In this document: positions 30,367 to 46,097 of the stretch, piece after piece | Layout: every line of letters begins with the position of its first letter | How positions within the stretch are numbered: the stretch's first letter is position 1 | Source: Pseudomonas sp. v388 | Lineage (GTDB): Bacteria > Pseudomonadota > Gammaproteobacteria > Pseudomonadales > Pseudomonadaceae | Direction: 5' to 3' | Length of the DNA: 64,000 nucleotides | NCBI RefSeq assembly: GCF_003935425.1 | Contig: NZ_RHQN01000002.1 | Coordinates: 434,001-498,000, forward strand | Notes under the pieces: generated by a model | What the model was told of the DNA's origin: nothing | What the model saw: the letters and a program-made list of their open reading frames with translations, nothing else | Database searches by the model: none | Translations under genes and position numbers: made by a program

Positions 30367-31971
30367 ATGACTAGTTTGCATGCCGACGAGGCCTTCCTCG
30401 GTCATTATCAGTTGAGTCATGACCCCTTTGCGGCGCGGGTACCTGGCTTCAAATTCTTCCCTGCCCAGCGCAAGCCGGTGCTGGGTCAGCTTCATCATCT
30501 GGCGCGCTACAGCCAGCTGTTGTTGGCCGTCACCGGCCCGCAGGGCAGCGGCAAGACCCTGCTGCGCCAGGCACTGGTGGCGAGCACCAATAAACAGTCG
30601 GTCCAGAGCGTGGTGGTTTCGGCGCGAGGTGCCGGCGATGCGGCCGGCGTCCTGCAGCAGGTAGCGCAGGCGTTGAGCGTCGCCCACGCGGAAATGCAGG
30701 CCATTCTTGCCCAGGTCGTGCAGCTGGGGCTGACCGGCCAGGAAGTCTATCTGCTGGTGGACGATGCGGAACAACTCGGCGATTCGGCGCTCGAAGCCTT
30801 GCTGGGGCTGGCCGAAGGCACGCCGGAAGGTCGGCCGCATGTGTTCCTGTTCGGCGAGCCATCGTTGCTCGATCGCCTGGATCAGTTGTGCGCTGCATTG
30901 CAGGGCGATGTCGAAGGCGAACGCTTTCATGTCATCGAGCTGCAACCCTACACGGAAGAGGAAACGCGCGAGTACCTGGCGCAACGGCTCGAAGGTGCGG
31001 GGCAGTCAATCGCCTTGTTCACCGCCGACCAGATTACCGATATCCATGAACAATCCGATGGCTGGCCTGGGGCAATCAACCAGGTGGCCCGCGATTCTAT
31101 GATCGAGGCGATGATCGCGAGTCGCTCCGCGGTCAAACGTCCAAGTGTGGGGTTCAACATGCCGAAAAAACACGTATTGGCTCTCGGCGCAGTAGTGGTC
31201 GTGGCCGTGGCAGCAGCAGTGCTGATCCCCGGTCGGGACGACAAGGCTCCGGCCAATGCTCCTGCCAACGCTCAGGCGCAATTGCCGCTGGGTCAGGGCA
31301 CGCCTTCAGCCCAGCAATCGAACAACGGTGGCCCGGCCATCGAGTTCGCGGGCAACTCCCAGCCTCAGTCTCTGCCGCTGGTCGGCAATTCCCAGCCGGT
31401 GATGCGCGGCCCGCTGGCCGAGGCGGCCGGTTCCAGTGATGTCGACGAGGATGCGGTGCCAACCGGTTCGCCTGCCCAGCCGCCGACCGTCACCACCACT
31501 GCACCACCTGCCGGCGTCCCAGCGGGGCAGGCAGCCGCTCCAGCGCCACGCTCGACCATCCCGGCTCCGGCCGCGGCGCCGCAGCCTGCTCCGGTGGTCA
31601 AGCCGGCTCCGGCACCGACTCAGGTCGCCACTGCCAAGCCTGCACCCAAGCCCGCCGAAAAGCCTGCCGCCAAACCAGCGGCCGGTGGCAGCTGGTACAG
31701 CAGTCAGGCGCCGGGCCGTTATGTGGTGCAGATTCTGGGCACCAGCTCCGAAGCCACCGCTCAGGCCTATGTGGCCGAACAGGGCGGCGAGTACCGTTAT
31801 TTCAAGAAAACCCTGCAGGGCAAGCCTCTGTACGTCGTGACCTACGGTAACTTTTCCGACCGTGCTGCCGCTCTGGCAGCCATCAAGGTATTGCCAGCCA
31901 AGGTTCAGGCTGGTAAACCTTGGCCTCGTACTGTCGCCAGCGTTCAACAAGAGCTCGGCGCCACTCGCTGA
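30367..31971 (+). CDS. damX: DamX-like AAA ATPase with C-terminal SPOR domain
   Basis: 534-residue inner-membrane protein. The cytoplasmic N-terminal AAA domain has Walker A GPQGSGKT at 57-64 and Walker B VYLLVDDAE. A transmembrane helix lies at ~270-290 (HVLALGAVVVVAVAAAVLI), then a long Pro/Ala-rich periplasmic linker and a SPOR domain at the C-terminus (RYVVQILGTSSEA onward). It is the aroB-linked division protein equivalent to E. coli DamX, although E. coli DamX is shorter. The ATG at 30367 follows the aroB stop by ten bases. Confidence 0.87.
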   Translation: MTSLHADEAFLGHYQLSHDPFAARVPGFKFFPAQRKPVLGQLHHLARYSQLLLAVTGPQGSGKTLLRQALVASTNKQSVQSVVVSARGAGDAAGVLQQVAQALSVAHAEMQAILAQVVQLGLTGQEVYLLVDDAEQLGDSALEALLGLAEGTPEGRPHVFLFGEPSLLDRLDQLCAALQGDVEGERFHVIELQPYTEEETREYLAQRLEGAGQSIALFTADQITDIHEQSDGWPGAINQVARDSMIEAMIASRSAVKRPSVGFNMPKKHVLALGAVVVVAVAAAVLIPGRDDKAPANAPANAQAQLPLGQGTPSAQQSNNGGPAIEFAGNSQPQSLPLVGNSQPVMRGPLAEAAGSSDVDEDAVPTGSPAQPPTVTTTAPPAGVPAGQAAAPAPRSTIPAPAAAPQPAPVVKPAPAPTQVATAKPAPKPAEKPAAKPAAGGSWYSSQAPGRYVVQILGTSSEATAQAYVAEQGGEYRYFKKTLQGKPLYVVTYGNFSDRAAALAAIKVLPAKVQAGKPWPRTVASVQQELGATR

Positions 31972-32330
31972 AGTCGCAGCGGCCTTATCCAGGCCGCTCA
32001 CCCGGCAACCCCTGATTTTACCCGCTTGAGCGCACCGCCTCTGGGTGGTGCGCCTTGTGGCGTCTGCGTCACAAACGCTCAGAAGTCCTCGTCGCTTCGG
32101 TCAGTTTCACGAAAAAATGTTTTGACTAGCACGGCGGCGCACTCTAAAACCTTCAAAATTGCGACAATAAATATCGGCCAATCGTCGCAAAATTTGTGAG
32201 CCTTTGTATCGCTGTGTACAATGACCTCCGTTTTGCCTGTCCAAAGCCGGCGTGCGTTCGGCGTGACAAGTAAGTGGTTGAATTAAAAAGGAAAAGCCTC
32301 TGATAGAGGCAGCCTGGTGAGAAAGTGTCT
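31972..32330. other. 359-base intergenic region with hairpins and the gltB promoter
   Basis: It contains an AGCGGCC/GGCCGCT hairpin (31978-31998) right after the damX stop, a GCGCACC/GGTGCGC hairpin near 32031-32053, and a sigma70-type promoter at 32194-32222. A probable leader of about 100 bases precedes gltB. No coding character. Confidence 0.6.
32194..32222 (+). promoter_or_regulatory. Sigma70-type promoter for gltB
   Basis: TTGTGA (32194-32199), 17-base spacer, TACAAT (32217-32222), which predicts transcription from about 32229. It is the best -35/-10 pair seen in the region. Confidence 0.6.
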
Positions 32331-36776
<4,446 letters not shown>

Positions 36777-36782
36777 CGCAGC

Positions 36783-38314
<1,532 letters not shown>

Positions 38315-38321
38315 ATGATGG

Positions 38322-38410
38322 TGTAGGAGCCAGCTTGCTGGCGAAGAGGGATTCGCATTCAACTGGTTGCTGAATGTTATACCGCTTTCGCGAGCAAGCT
38401 CGCTCCTACA
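38322..38410. repeat. REP pair between gltD and hemE
   Basis: TGTAGGAGCCAGCTTGCTGG (38322 on) and the inverse GCGAGCAAGCTCGCTCCTAC (ending 38410) form a long hairpin that could protect the gltBD message from 3' decay. Confidence 0.82.
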
Positions 38411-38512
38411 GTGCCGTCACAAATCGCCCCGATAGATAAAAGAATCCGCATCCGCCGTGCCTTTTGGGTCGCGCTCTGAGAAAATGCCCGCACTTTTTTT
38501 GCGGATGCCGAC

Positions 38513-39577
38513 ATGACTGCCCTGAAGAACGACCGTTTCCTTCGCGCCCTGCTCAAGCAACCCGTGGACGTCACGCCGGTATGGATGATGCGTCAAGCGG
38601 GCCGTTACCTGCCGGAATACCGCGCCAGCCGCGCCAAGGCCGGTGACTTCATGAGCCTGTGCAAGAACCCGGAGTTCGCCTGCGAAGTCACGATGCAGCC
38701 GCTTGAGCGTTATCCGCTCGATGCTGCGATCCTGTTTTCCGACATCCTCACCATCCCCGACGCCATGGGCCTGGGCTTGTACTTCGAGACCGGCGAAGGT
38801 CCGCGTTTCAAGAAAACCGTCTCCACGCTGGCCGACATCGAAGCGCTGCCGATTCCCGATCCGCGTGCCGATCTGGGCTACGTGATGGATGCGGTCAGCA
38901 CTATCCGCCGTGAACTCAATGGTCGCGTGCCGCTGATCGGTTTCTCCGGCAGCCCGTGGACGCTGGCGACGTATATGGTCGAGGGCGGTTCGTCCAAGGA
39001 TTTCCGCAAGTCCAAGGCCATGCTCTACGACAACCCGCACGCCATGCACCTGCTGCTGGACAAGCTGGCGCAGTCGGTGACGTCGTACCTGAACGGCCAG
39101 ATCCTGGCCGGTGCCCAGGCCGTGCAGATTTTCGATAGCTGGGGCGGCAGTCTGTCGTCGGCGGCGTATCAGGAATTTTCCCTGGCCTATATGCGCAAGA
39201 TCGTCAGCGGTTTGATCCGCGAGCGCGATGGCCGCAAGGTGCCGGTGATCCTGTTCACCAAAGGTGGCGGGCTATGGCTGGAAAGCATCGCGGATGCTGG
39301 TGCCGACGCGCTGGGTCTGGACTGGACGTGCGACATCGGTGAAGCCCGTCGCCGGGTCGGCGAAAAGGTCGCGCTGCAAGGCAATATGGACCCCACCGTG
39401 CTTTACGCACGTCCTGAAGCGATTCGTCAGGAAGTGGCGCGCATCCTCGCCAGCTACGGCAGCGGCACCGGCCACGTGTTCAACCTCGGCCACGGCATCA
39501 CCCCGGAAGTCGACCCGGCCAATGCCGGCGCGTTCATCGAAGCGGTGCATGAGATGTCGTCGCAGTATCACCAGTAA
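38513..39577 (+). CDS. hemE: HemE, uroporphyrinogen decarboxylase
   Basis: 354-residue homodimeric cofactor-free enzyme of haem synthesis (uroporphyrinogen III to coproporphyrinogen III). It has the signature [16 protein letters not shown] near residue 25, catalytic Asp in [27 protein letters not shown] and GNMDPTVL. It appears monocistronic, between two REP groups. Confidence 0.98.
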   Translation: MTALKNDRFLRALLKQPVDVTPVWMMRQAGRYLPEYRASRAKAGDFMSLCKNPEFACEVTMQPLERYPLDAAILFSDILTIPDAMGLGLYFETGEGPRFKKTVSTLADIEALPIPDPRADLGYVMDAVSTIRRELNGRVPLIGFSGSPWTLATYMVEGGSSKDFRKSKAMLYDNPHAMHLLLDKLAQSVTSYLNGQILAGAQAVQIFDSWGGSLSSAAYQEFSLAYMRKIVSGLIRERDGRKVPVILFTKGGGLWLESIADAGADALGLDWTCDIGEARRRVGEKVALQGNMDPTVLYARPEAIRQEVARILASYGSGTGHVFNLGHGITPEVDPANAGAFIEAVHEMSSQYHQ

Positions 39578-39603
39578 CGAACCGGGTCTGCAGGCGCGGA
39601 CGT

Positions 39604-39737
39604 TGTGGGAGCGGACTTGTCCGCGAATACGTAGGTAAAAATGACGCACATGTTGCGACTGTACCGATGCCTTCGCCAGCCAGCTGGCTCCTACAATCGT
39701 GGTGCCGTGTCTTGTAGGAGACAGCTTGCTGGCGAAG
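39604..39737. repeat. REP cluster between hemE and the MFS gene
   Basis: Three cores: TGTGGGAGCGGACTTGTCCG (39604 on), inverse CGCCAGCCAGCTGGCTCCTA (39674 on) and TTGTAGGAGACAGCTTGCTG (39712 on), between convergent genes. Confidence 0.8.
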
Positions 39738-39766
39738 ACGACATTCGAGGTGTCCGGGATGTCGTT

Positions 39767-40984
39767 CTACGCCTTGACCAGCGGCTGCAACTTCGCCAGT
39801 CGCAGCGCCACTCCCAGAGCGAGTAGCAGCACTGCGCCGATGAACAGCCCGATGCCATTCCAGCCCGCGTAATGCCAGAACAACCCTCCACCGGTCCCCG
39901 CCACGCTTGATCCTGCGTAATAACAGAACAGGTACAGCGATGACGCCTGCCCGCGCGCCTTGGTCGCGCGGCGGCCCACCCAGCTGCTCGACACCGAGTG
40001 AGCGCCGAAGAAACCGAAGGTGAAAATCAACACCCCGATGATCACCACCGGCAGTGGCGAAAACAGGGTCAGGCTCATGCCCACCAGCATCATCACAATC
40101 ACCGCCCACAACACCTTGCGCCGCCCGAGCCGATCAGCCAGCGAGCCGATTTTCGCCGAGCTGTAGATTCCCGACAGATACACCACCGAGAACACGCCCA
40201 CCACCGCCTGGCTCAAGTGGTACGGCTCGGCCAGCAACCGATAGCCGATGTAGTTGAACAACGTGACGAAGGCGCCCATCAACAAAAAGCCCATCAGAAA
40301 CAGCAGCGGCAGACCGGCATCGCGAAACTGGACGACGAAGCCGTCCAGCAGGCTGCGAGGGTGCAGCGACCGAGGCCGGAAGTTGCGTGAATCCGGAAGC
40401 ATCTTCCAGAACACCACGGCGGTGATCAGCGCGACGCCACCCACCACCAGCATTGCCGCGTGCCAGCTCACGTAGTCGATCATCACTCCGGCAATCAGCC
40501 TGCCACTCATGCCGCCCACAGCGCTGCCGCCGATGTACAGCCCCATCGCCAGACCCAGATGGGCCGGATGGATTTCTTCGCTCAGGTAAGTCATCGCCAC
40601 CGCCGCCAGTCCGCTGAGGGAAAGACCCACCAGCGCGCGAGTCACCAGCACGGTTTCCCAGGTCGGCATCAAGGCACTGGCGATGGTCGCCAGGGCCGCG
40701 CAGAACAGCGCCAGAACCATCACCGCCTTGCGCCCGAGACGATCGGAAATCGGGCCGGTGATCAACAGACCGACGGCGAGCATGGCAGTGGCCACCGACA
40801 AAATCAGGCTGCTTTCGGCAGCGTTGATCGAAAACTCACGAGACAGTAACGGCATCATCGGCTGCACGCAGTACAGCAGGGTGAAGGTCGAAAAGCCGCC
40901 GGCGAACAGCGCCAGCACCGTGCGCTTGAATAATGGAGTGCCCTTCTCGATGTAGAGGTCAGCGAGCGGGATGGATGCCTTCAT
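39767..40984 (-). CDS. MFS transporter, YnfM-like
   Basis: 405-residue, 12-helix major facilitator. The strongest likeness is to E. coli YnfM (a putative drug/arabinose-type exporter): RGTPLFKR-like start, YCVQPMMPLLSREF, GPISDRLGRKAVM, LSLSGLAAVAMTYLSEEIHP and RAKGQASSLYLFCYY. Substrate unknown. The frame is open back to 41149, but the ATG at 40984 has GGAG five bases upstream while the more distal ATG at 41074 has no Shine-Dalgarno. It is divergent from a LysR gene that probably controls it. Confidence 0.88.
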   Translation of the reverse strand: MKASIPLADLYIEKGTPLFKRTVLALFAGGFSTFTLLYCVQPMMPLLSREFSINAAESSLILSVATAMLAVGLLITGPISDRLGRKAVMVLALFCAALATIASALMPTWETVLVTRALVGLSLSGLAAVAMTYLSEEIHPAHLGLAMGLYIGGSAVGGMSGRLIAGVMIDYVSWHAAMLVVGGVALITAVVFWKMLPDSRNFRPRSLHPRSLLDGFVVQFRDAGLPLLFLMGFLLMGAFVTLFNYIGYRLLAEPYHLSQAVVGVFSVVYLSGIYSSAKIGSLADRLGRRKVLWAVIVMMLVGMSLTLFSPLPVVIIGVLIFTFGFFGAHSVSSSWVGRRATKARGQASSLYLFCYYAGSSVAGTGGGLFWHYAGWNGIGLFIGAVLLLALGVALRLAKLQPLVKA

Positions 40985-41147
40985 CGTCTCCGATGGTTGA
41001 TCAGCGGCAAGCGGTGCATGCGCAGGGTTCACGGTAAACCTCGGAACTGGAGCAGAGCGGAATTGGAAAAGCATATAGCTGACTAATGATCCGATCCAAT
41101 ATATTGTTCGACCTGTTTGATAGGTTAAACGACTCAATGGGAAGCCC

Positions 41148-42044
41148 ATGGAATTGCGCCATTTGCGTTACTTCATCGCCGTTGCCGAAGAGCTGCATTT
41201 CGGCCGCGCGGCCAAGGCTCTAGGCATTTCGCAGCCACCGCTCAGCCAACAGATCCAGGCGCTGGAACACCAGTTGGGCGCGCGGTTGTTTGAACGCACC
41301 AACCGCCGGGTCGAGTTGAGTGAAGCGGGGCGGCTGTTTCTGGATGAGGCACGGCAGGTATTGGCGCAGGTCGACAAAGCGGCGAATGTTGCCCGGCGCG
41401 CGCAGTTAGGCGAGTTGGGCGAGCTGAAGATCGGCTTCACCGCTTCGGCACCTTTCACGTCGAGTATCCCCAAGGCGATCTTCGCGTTTCGCCAGGCTTA
41501 CCCGGATGTGCATCTGGCGCTCAATGAGATGACCAGTCAGGACGTTGTCGCTTGCCTGGAAGATCAGTCGATTCGTGTCGGCATCATGCGTCCGTTGCCG
41601 CTTCCCGAATCGCTGACCGCCGTCGAGCTGCTGCGTGATCCTCTGATGGCGATCATGCGCGCCGATCATCCCCTGGCTCAAGGCAGCGAAAAGGGCCTGT
41701 CGCTGTCGGCGCTGGCAAACGAGCCATTCGTGTTCTTCCCGCGCAGCTATGGCAGCGGCTTGCACGCTCAGTTATTGAGCCTGGCGCGGGCGGCCGGTTT
41801 CAGCCCCTTGATCACGCAGGAAGCGGGAGAGGTGATGACCATTATCGGCCTGGTTGCGGCAGGGCTTGGGGTGACGGTACTACCTGCGTCCTATCAACGG
41901 ATGCGGATTGACGGCGTGGTCTACCGGACTTTGCTCGATCCCGGCGCCACCAGCCCGATATGGCTGGCACAGCGCAAGGATGAGCAATCGCCCATGGCCA
42001 GAGCGTTTATGGAGTTGGTGACGCGGCATGCCGACGGGTCATGA
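41148..42044 (+). CDS. LysR-family transcriptional regulator
   Basis: 298-residue LysR protein with an N-terminal winged helix-turn-helix (residues 1-60, ELRHLRYFIAVAEELHFGRAAKALGIS pattern) and a periplasmic-binding-like effector domain. It is of the subgroup related to BenM/CatM-type and multidrug-exporter regulators. Divergence from the MFS gene across ~160 bases suggests local control. The effector is unknown. Confidence 0.92.
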   Translation: MELRHLRYFIAVAEELHFGRAAKALGISQPPLSQQIQALEHQLGARLFERTNRRVELSEAGRLFLDEARQVLAQVDKAANVARRAQLGELGELKIGFTASAPFTSSIPKAIFAFRQAYPDVHLALNEMTSQDVVACLEDQSIRVGIMRPLPLPESLTAVELLRDPLMAIMRADHPLAQGSEKGLSLSALANEPFVFFPRSYGSGLHAQLLSLARAAGFSPLITQEAGEVMTIIGLVAAGLGVTVLPASYQRMRIDGVVYRTLLDPGATSPIWLAQRKDEQSPMARAFMELVTRHADGS

Positions 42045-42072
42045 TCCGGTCGGCGAGTGATCGCTTGCGGAC

Positions 42073-42468
42073 TTAGAGCTGCGCAGCCACGCCCAGCTTC
42101 TGGAGAATATCGGAGCGCAGGCGGTCGACCCAGCGGTTGTAGTTGCGATGAATCTCGCCGTCCTTGTAGTTCAGGCCGGTGCTGCTGCGATAGTTGATTT
42201 CGAAGGTGGTCGCGGTGTAGGGAATATCGATTTCCGCATGATGACGACCGCGCACGGTGATGGCCGCTTTGATCATGCCCGGCCTGGTCGACTGGATGAC
42301 CCATGTGCGTTCGTTCAGGGAGTTCACGATGGCGCTGCTCATGCGCGCCTCGGTGAAACCGGCTCCTTTTGGAAGGCTTTCCCTGGCGTTATACACCGGC
42401 TTGCTGGTGCAACCGCCCAGCACCAGCGCCAGGGTCAGCAGGGCGAGGATACGGTGGATCATTTTCAT
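42073..42468 (-). CDS. Small lipoprotein at the end of the aryl polyene cluster
   Basis: 131-residue lipoprotein with signal peptide MIHRILALLTLALVLGGC and lipidated Cys20 (numbered from the ATG at 42468). The mature part is a small alpha/beta domain whose function I do not recognise. GGAG seven bases before 42468 supports that start; the ATG at 42462 is also possible. It is the last gene of the minus-strand cluster, 29 bases after the apeR-type ketosynthase, and may help place the pigment in the outer membrane. Confidence 0.8.
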   Translation of the reverse strand: MKMIHRILALLTLALVLGGCTSKPVYNARESLPKGAGFTEARMSSAIVNSLNERTWVIQSTRPGMIKAAITVRGRHHAEIDIPYTATTFEINYRSSTGLNYKDGEIHRNYNRWVDRLRSDILQKLGVAAQL

Positions 42469-42497
42469 TCCTGTCACTCCATCAGATAAATCAGGCT

Positions 42498-43724
42498 TCA
42501 CTGCCAGCGGCGAAAAATCAGCGAGGTGTTCACACCGCCAAAGGCGAAATTGTTGTTCATCACGAATTCGTTGCTCATACGTCGCGGTTCGCCGACGATG
42601 TAGTCCAGTTCGCCGCATTCCGGGTCGATATCATCCAGGTTCAACGTGTGGATGTAGCGATCGGTGTTGAGCATCTGGATGCTGAACCAGGATTCCAGTG
42701 CGCCGCAGGCACCCAGGGTGTGGCCCAGGAAACTCTTCTGCGAACTGAGCGGCATGCGCGGGCCGAACAGGGCACTGGTTGCCAGGGTTTCGGCGATATC
42801 GCCCTGTTCGGTGGCGGTGCCGTGACCGTTGACGTAGCCGATGGCTTCGGGCGGCAGGTTGGCGTCTTCCAGGGCCAGTTCCATTGCGCGGCGCATGGTG
42901 GCCTGCTCCGGTCGGGTGCTGTGGGCGCCATCGGCATTGCTGCCGAAGCCGACGATTTCGGCGTGGATATGCGCACCGCGTGCCAAGGCATGCTCCAGCT
43001 CTTCGAGCACCAGCATGCCGCCGCCTTCGCCGATCACCAGGCCATCGCGGCCGCGGTCATAGGGACGCGGGCTGGTATGCGGCGCATCGTTTTTCAGGCT
43101 GGTGGCGTAGAGCGCGTCGAACACCATGGCTTCGGTCGGGCACAGTTCTTCAGCGCCACCGGCCAGCATCAGCGGCAGACGACCGAACTTGATCGACTCA
43201 TAGGCATAGCCGATGCCCTGGCTGCCGCTGGTGCAGGCGCTCGATGTCGGGATCAGGCGCCCGGTCAGGCCGAAGAAAATGCTGATATTGGCGGCGGTGG
43301 TGTGCGGCATCATCCGCACGTAAGAATTGGCATTCAGGCCATCGGCCACGGAGTTGAGCAACATGTTGCCGAACGCCTTGATTTCATCGGTGCTGCCGGT
43401 GGACGAGCCGCAGGCGGTGCCCATACGGCCGTCGCGGATAATCGGGTCGTTCAGCAGCCCGGCGTCGAGCAGCGCCTGCTCAGAGGCGCCCACCGCCAGA
43501 CGCGACACCCGGCCCATGCTGCGCAGCTGTTTGCGGGTCCAGTGGGTCGGGACAGCGAAGTCATCGATAGGCCCGGCCAGCCGGGTATTGAGTTCGGTGA
43601 AGCGATTCCACTCATCCATGCGCCGAATGCCGCTGCGGCTGGCGCTGAAATTGGCGTCGATACTCGCCCAGTCGCTGCCCAATGACGTGATACCGGACAT
43701 ACCGGTAACAACCACGCGTTTCAT
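42498..43724 (-). CDS. apeR: ApeR-type beta-ketoacyl-ACP synthase
   Basis: 408-residue FabF-like condensing enzyme with a complete Cys164 (SACTSGS)-His301 (NGHGTAT)-His335 (GHTLGACGA) triad. In the aryl polyene system of Xenorhabdus doucetiae, ApeR is one of two ketosynthases that elongate the polyene with malonyl units. The start ATG shares one base with the ketoreductase stop (TGATG), with GGAGG nine bases upstream. The naming follows gene order (KS-dehydratase-KR-KS equals O-P-Q-R). Confidence 0.85.
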   Translation of the reverse strand: MKRVVVTGMSGITSLGSDWASIDANFSASRSGIRRMDEWNRFTELNTRLAGPIDDFAVPTHWTRKQLRSMGRVSRLAVGASEQALLDAGLLNDPIIRDGRMGTACGSSTGSTDEIKAFGNMLLNSVADGLNANSYVRMMPHTTAANISIFFGLTGRLIPTSSACTSGSQGIGYAYESIKFGRLPLMLAGGAEELCPTEAMVFDALYATSLKNDAPHTSPRPYDRGRDGLVIGEGGGMLVLEELEHALARGAHIHAEIVGFGSNADGAHSTRPEQATMRRAMELALEDANLPPEAIGYVNGHGTATEQGDIAETLATSALFGPRMPLSSQKSFLGHTLGACGALESWFSIQMLNTDRYIHTLNLDDIDPECGELDYIVGEPRRMSNEFVMNNNFAFGGVNTSLIFRRWQ

Positions 43725-44452
43725 CAACACAGACCTCCGTTGACGGCCAGCACCTGGCGGGTGATATAGCCGGCCTCGGCCGACATCAGGAAATTCACCG
43801 CGCCGGCCACTTCTTCAGGCGTGCCCATGCGCTGGGCCGGAATCATTTTCATCAGCTCATCCACGGGAACGTTTTCGTCGAGCATTGCGGTGTCGATCAA
43901 ACCCGGCGCGACGCAGTTGACGGTGATCTTGCGCTTGCCCAGTTCGATGGCCAGCGCCTTCGCGGCACCGATCAGCCCGGCCTTGGACGCGCTGTAGTTG
44001 ACCTGGCCGCGGTTGCCGATCAGGCCGGAAACCGAGGTGATGCACACGATACGTCCTGCTGCGCGACGGCGGATCATCGGCATGGTCAGCGGATGCAGCA
44101 CGTTATAGAAACCATCCAGATTGGTCCGCAGCACCTGGTCCCAGTCGTCGTCGCTGAGCGCCGGGAACGCACCATCGCGGGTCAGGCCTGCGTTGAGCAC
44201 CACGCCGTAATAGGCGCCGTGGGTGTCGACGTCCTCTTCGAGAATCGCCTTGCAGGCGGCACGGTCGGAGACGTCGAATTGCAGCACGCGTGCCTGACGA
44301 CCCATTTCATGGATCTGCGCCTGTACCGCTTCGGCTTCACTGCGGCCGGTGCGGCAATGCAGGATCAGATCGTATCCGGCGCGGGCCAGGCGCAAGGCGA
44401 TGGCGCGGCCGATGCCACGGCTGGAGCCTGTGACCAGTATGGATTCAGTCAT
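43724..44452 (-). CDS. apeQ: ApeQ-type 3-oxoacyl-ACP reductase
   Basis: 242-residue FabG-like short-chain dehydrogenase/reductase that reduces the beta-keto group after each extension. It has the cofactor motif TGSSRGIG near the N-terminus, the catalytic Ser140, Tyr153 and Lys157, and the NAG motif at 87-89. It overlaps the dehydratase gene by four bases and the ketosynthase by one, within the O-P-Q-R block. Confidence 0.88.
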   Translation of the reverse strand: MTESILVTGSSRGIGRAIALRLARAGYDLILHCRTGRSEAEAVQAQIHEMGRQARVLQFDVSDRAACKAILEEDVDTHGAYYGVVLNAGLTRDGAFPALSDDDWDQVLRTNLDGFYNVLHPLTMPMIRRRAAGRIVCITSVSGLIGNRGQVNYSASKAGLIGAAKALAIELGKRKITVNCVAPGLIDTAMLDENVPVDELMKMIPAQRMGTPEEVAGAVNFLMSAEAGYITRQVLAVNGGLC

Positions 44453-44904
44453 GCCGGGGCTCCTTCAGCCAGGTAGTCATGCGCATTGGGCGGGCAATAT
44501 ACATTGAGACGGGCAAAAGCCTGAATGTCCGGGCCGCTGAGGTGGCACTCGAATACACCCATGCCGCTGTCGTCCTGCAGCGAACGCATGGCATGGATGG
44601 TCAGTTCGCTGCCGGCCGGGAAGTGCGCGACATTGCAATCGAACTTGCGGCTACCCAGCAGAAAGCCCAGTTTGACGGGTTCGCCACGGGTACGCGCCGT
44701 GCAGCCGGCGAAGGCTGCGACGCTTTGCGCCATCAGTTCCACGCCGACCCAGGCAGGCAGGCTGCCGTCGGGTTGGTTGAACAGGCCGCCGGGACGGATG
44801 GTGACGTGAGTGCGGATCTGTTCTTCATCGAACTCCAGCACCCGGTCGAGCAGAATCATGTCGGCGGCGTGGGGAAGCAGCTCGGCGAGCGGCCAGTCGA
44901 TCAT
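44449..44904 (-). CDS. apeP: ApeP-type 3-hydroxyacyl-ACP dehydratase
   Basis: 151-residue hotdog-fold protein distantly like FabZ. The likely catalytic pair is His12 (LLPHAADMILLDRV) and Glu56 (GVELMAQSVA). In the aryl polyene pathway repeated keto reduction and dehydration without enoyl reduction yields the conjugated polyene. It overlaps ketosynthase apeO by four bases and the reductase by four. Confidence 0.85.
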   Translation of the reverse strand: MIDWPLAELLPHAADMILLDRVLEFDEEQIRTHVTIRPGGLFNQPDGSLPAWVGVELMAQSVAAFAGCTARTRGEPVKLGFLLGSRKFDCNVAHFPAGSELTIHAMRSLQDDSGMGVFECHLSGPDIQAFARLNVYCPPNAHDYLAEGAPA

Positions 44905-46097
44905 GGGGCGTCTCCGATAATCAGGCTGATGTTATTGCCACCGAAGGCAAAGGAATTGCTCATCAGGTAACGGGGCGTCCCGGCGGTCAGACGCGCGCCG
45001 GGCGCGGTCCAGCCCAGGGTAGGCAATTGCGGGTCGGGCTGGCCGTCCCACAGGTGCGGCGGCAAGGCTCGCTCCAGATTCTGCGGCGCCAGCGTCAGCC
45101 AGCAGAACGCAGCCTCCAGCGCGCCGGCCGCGCCCAGGGTGTGGCCGGTGAGCGGTTTGGTCGACGAACAGGGTACCCCGTCAGGGAAGACGTCGTGCAC
45201 GGCCAGGCTTTCCATTGCATCGTTGAGCGACGTGGCGGTGCCATGCAGATTCAGGTAACCGATTTGCGCGGCAGCGAGGCCGGCGTTGTCCAGCGCCAGC
45301 TGCATGGCCGTGCGCGCACCTCGGCCGCTGGGTTCCGGCGCGGAAATGTGGTGCGCATCGCAACTGGCACCGGCGCCCAGCAACGCGATGGAGTGGGTAT
45401 CACCGGGCTCGCGGGTCATCAGAAACAGCGCTGCCGCTTCGCCGATGTTGATCCCGTCACGGTTGATCGAAAACGGATTGCAGCGCTTGGACGACACCGC
45501 TTCCAGCGAGGCAAAGCCGTTGAGGGTCAGTTTGCACAGGCTGTCCACGCCGCCGCACAGCACCGCATCGCACAGCCCCATGTCCAGGGCGCGACGCGCG
45601 CTCAACAGGGCACGAGCGCTGGACGTGCAGGCAGTGGAAATCACATAGGAGGGACCGGACAGTTGCAGCCAGTTCGACAGGAAGCTCGCCGGCGCGCCCA
45701 GTTCCTGTTGCTGATAGTCGTAATGCTCGGGGAAGGTCTGGTCGCGCACCCAGGTCGCCATGCTGGCGCTGGCTTCGTCGATGCCTGAAGTGCTGGTGCC
45801 CAGGATCACGCCGATCCGCGCCGGGCCGTAACGCTCGATGGCCTGGCGAATGGGGGCTTCGATCTGCAATGCGGCGGCCAGCAGCAACTGGTTGTTACGG
45901 CTGGCCTGGGATTGCACGGCCACCGGCAGAGGCGGCAGCTCGGCGCTCACGACCCCCACCGGCAGAACGCGCTCGGGCACCCAGCCGGGCTGTTCGAGCA
46001 TGCCCGAGCTGTCGGCGGCGAACAGCTTGCGCGAGACGGCCTCCAGGCCGCTGCCCAAGGCACAGACAAGGCCCATGGCGTTGAGGTAGGCGGTCAT
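44901..46097 (-). CDS. apeO: ApeO-type beta-ketoacyl-ACP synthase
   Basis: 398-residue FabF-like ketosynthase. Triad Cys157 (STACTSS), His283 (NLHGTAT) and His317 (GHTLGAAGA). In the characterised aryl polyene system ApeO works as a heterodimer with the chain-length factor ApeC, encoded here at the other end of the cluster (59759-60478). It overlaps the upstream lipoprotein gene by four bases. Confidence 0.86.
   Translation of the reverse strand: MTAYLNAMGLVCALGSGLEAVSRKLFAADSSGMLEQPGWVPERVLPVGVVSAELPPLPVAVQSQASRNNQLLLAAALQIEAPIRQAIERYGPARIGVILGTSTSGIDEASASMATWVRDQTFPEHYDYQQQELGAPASFLSNWLQLSGPSYVISTACTSSARALLSARRALDMGLCDAVLCGGVDSLCKLTLNGFASLEAVSSKRCNPFSINRDGINIGEAAALFLMTREPGDTHSIALLGAGASCDAHHISAPEPSGRGARTAMQLALDNAGLAAAQIGYLNLHGTATSLNDAMESLAVHDVFPDGVPCSSTKPLTGHTLGAAGALEAAFCWLTLAPQNLERALPPHLWDGQPDPQLPTLGWTAPGARLTAGTPRYLMSNSFAFGGNNISLIIGDAP

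Noticed and set aside
31500-31700. Frameshifted or low-complexity break in damX
   Set aside because: The Pro/Ala-rich stretch is the expected periplasmic linker, and the frame continues into a good SPOR domain.
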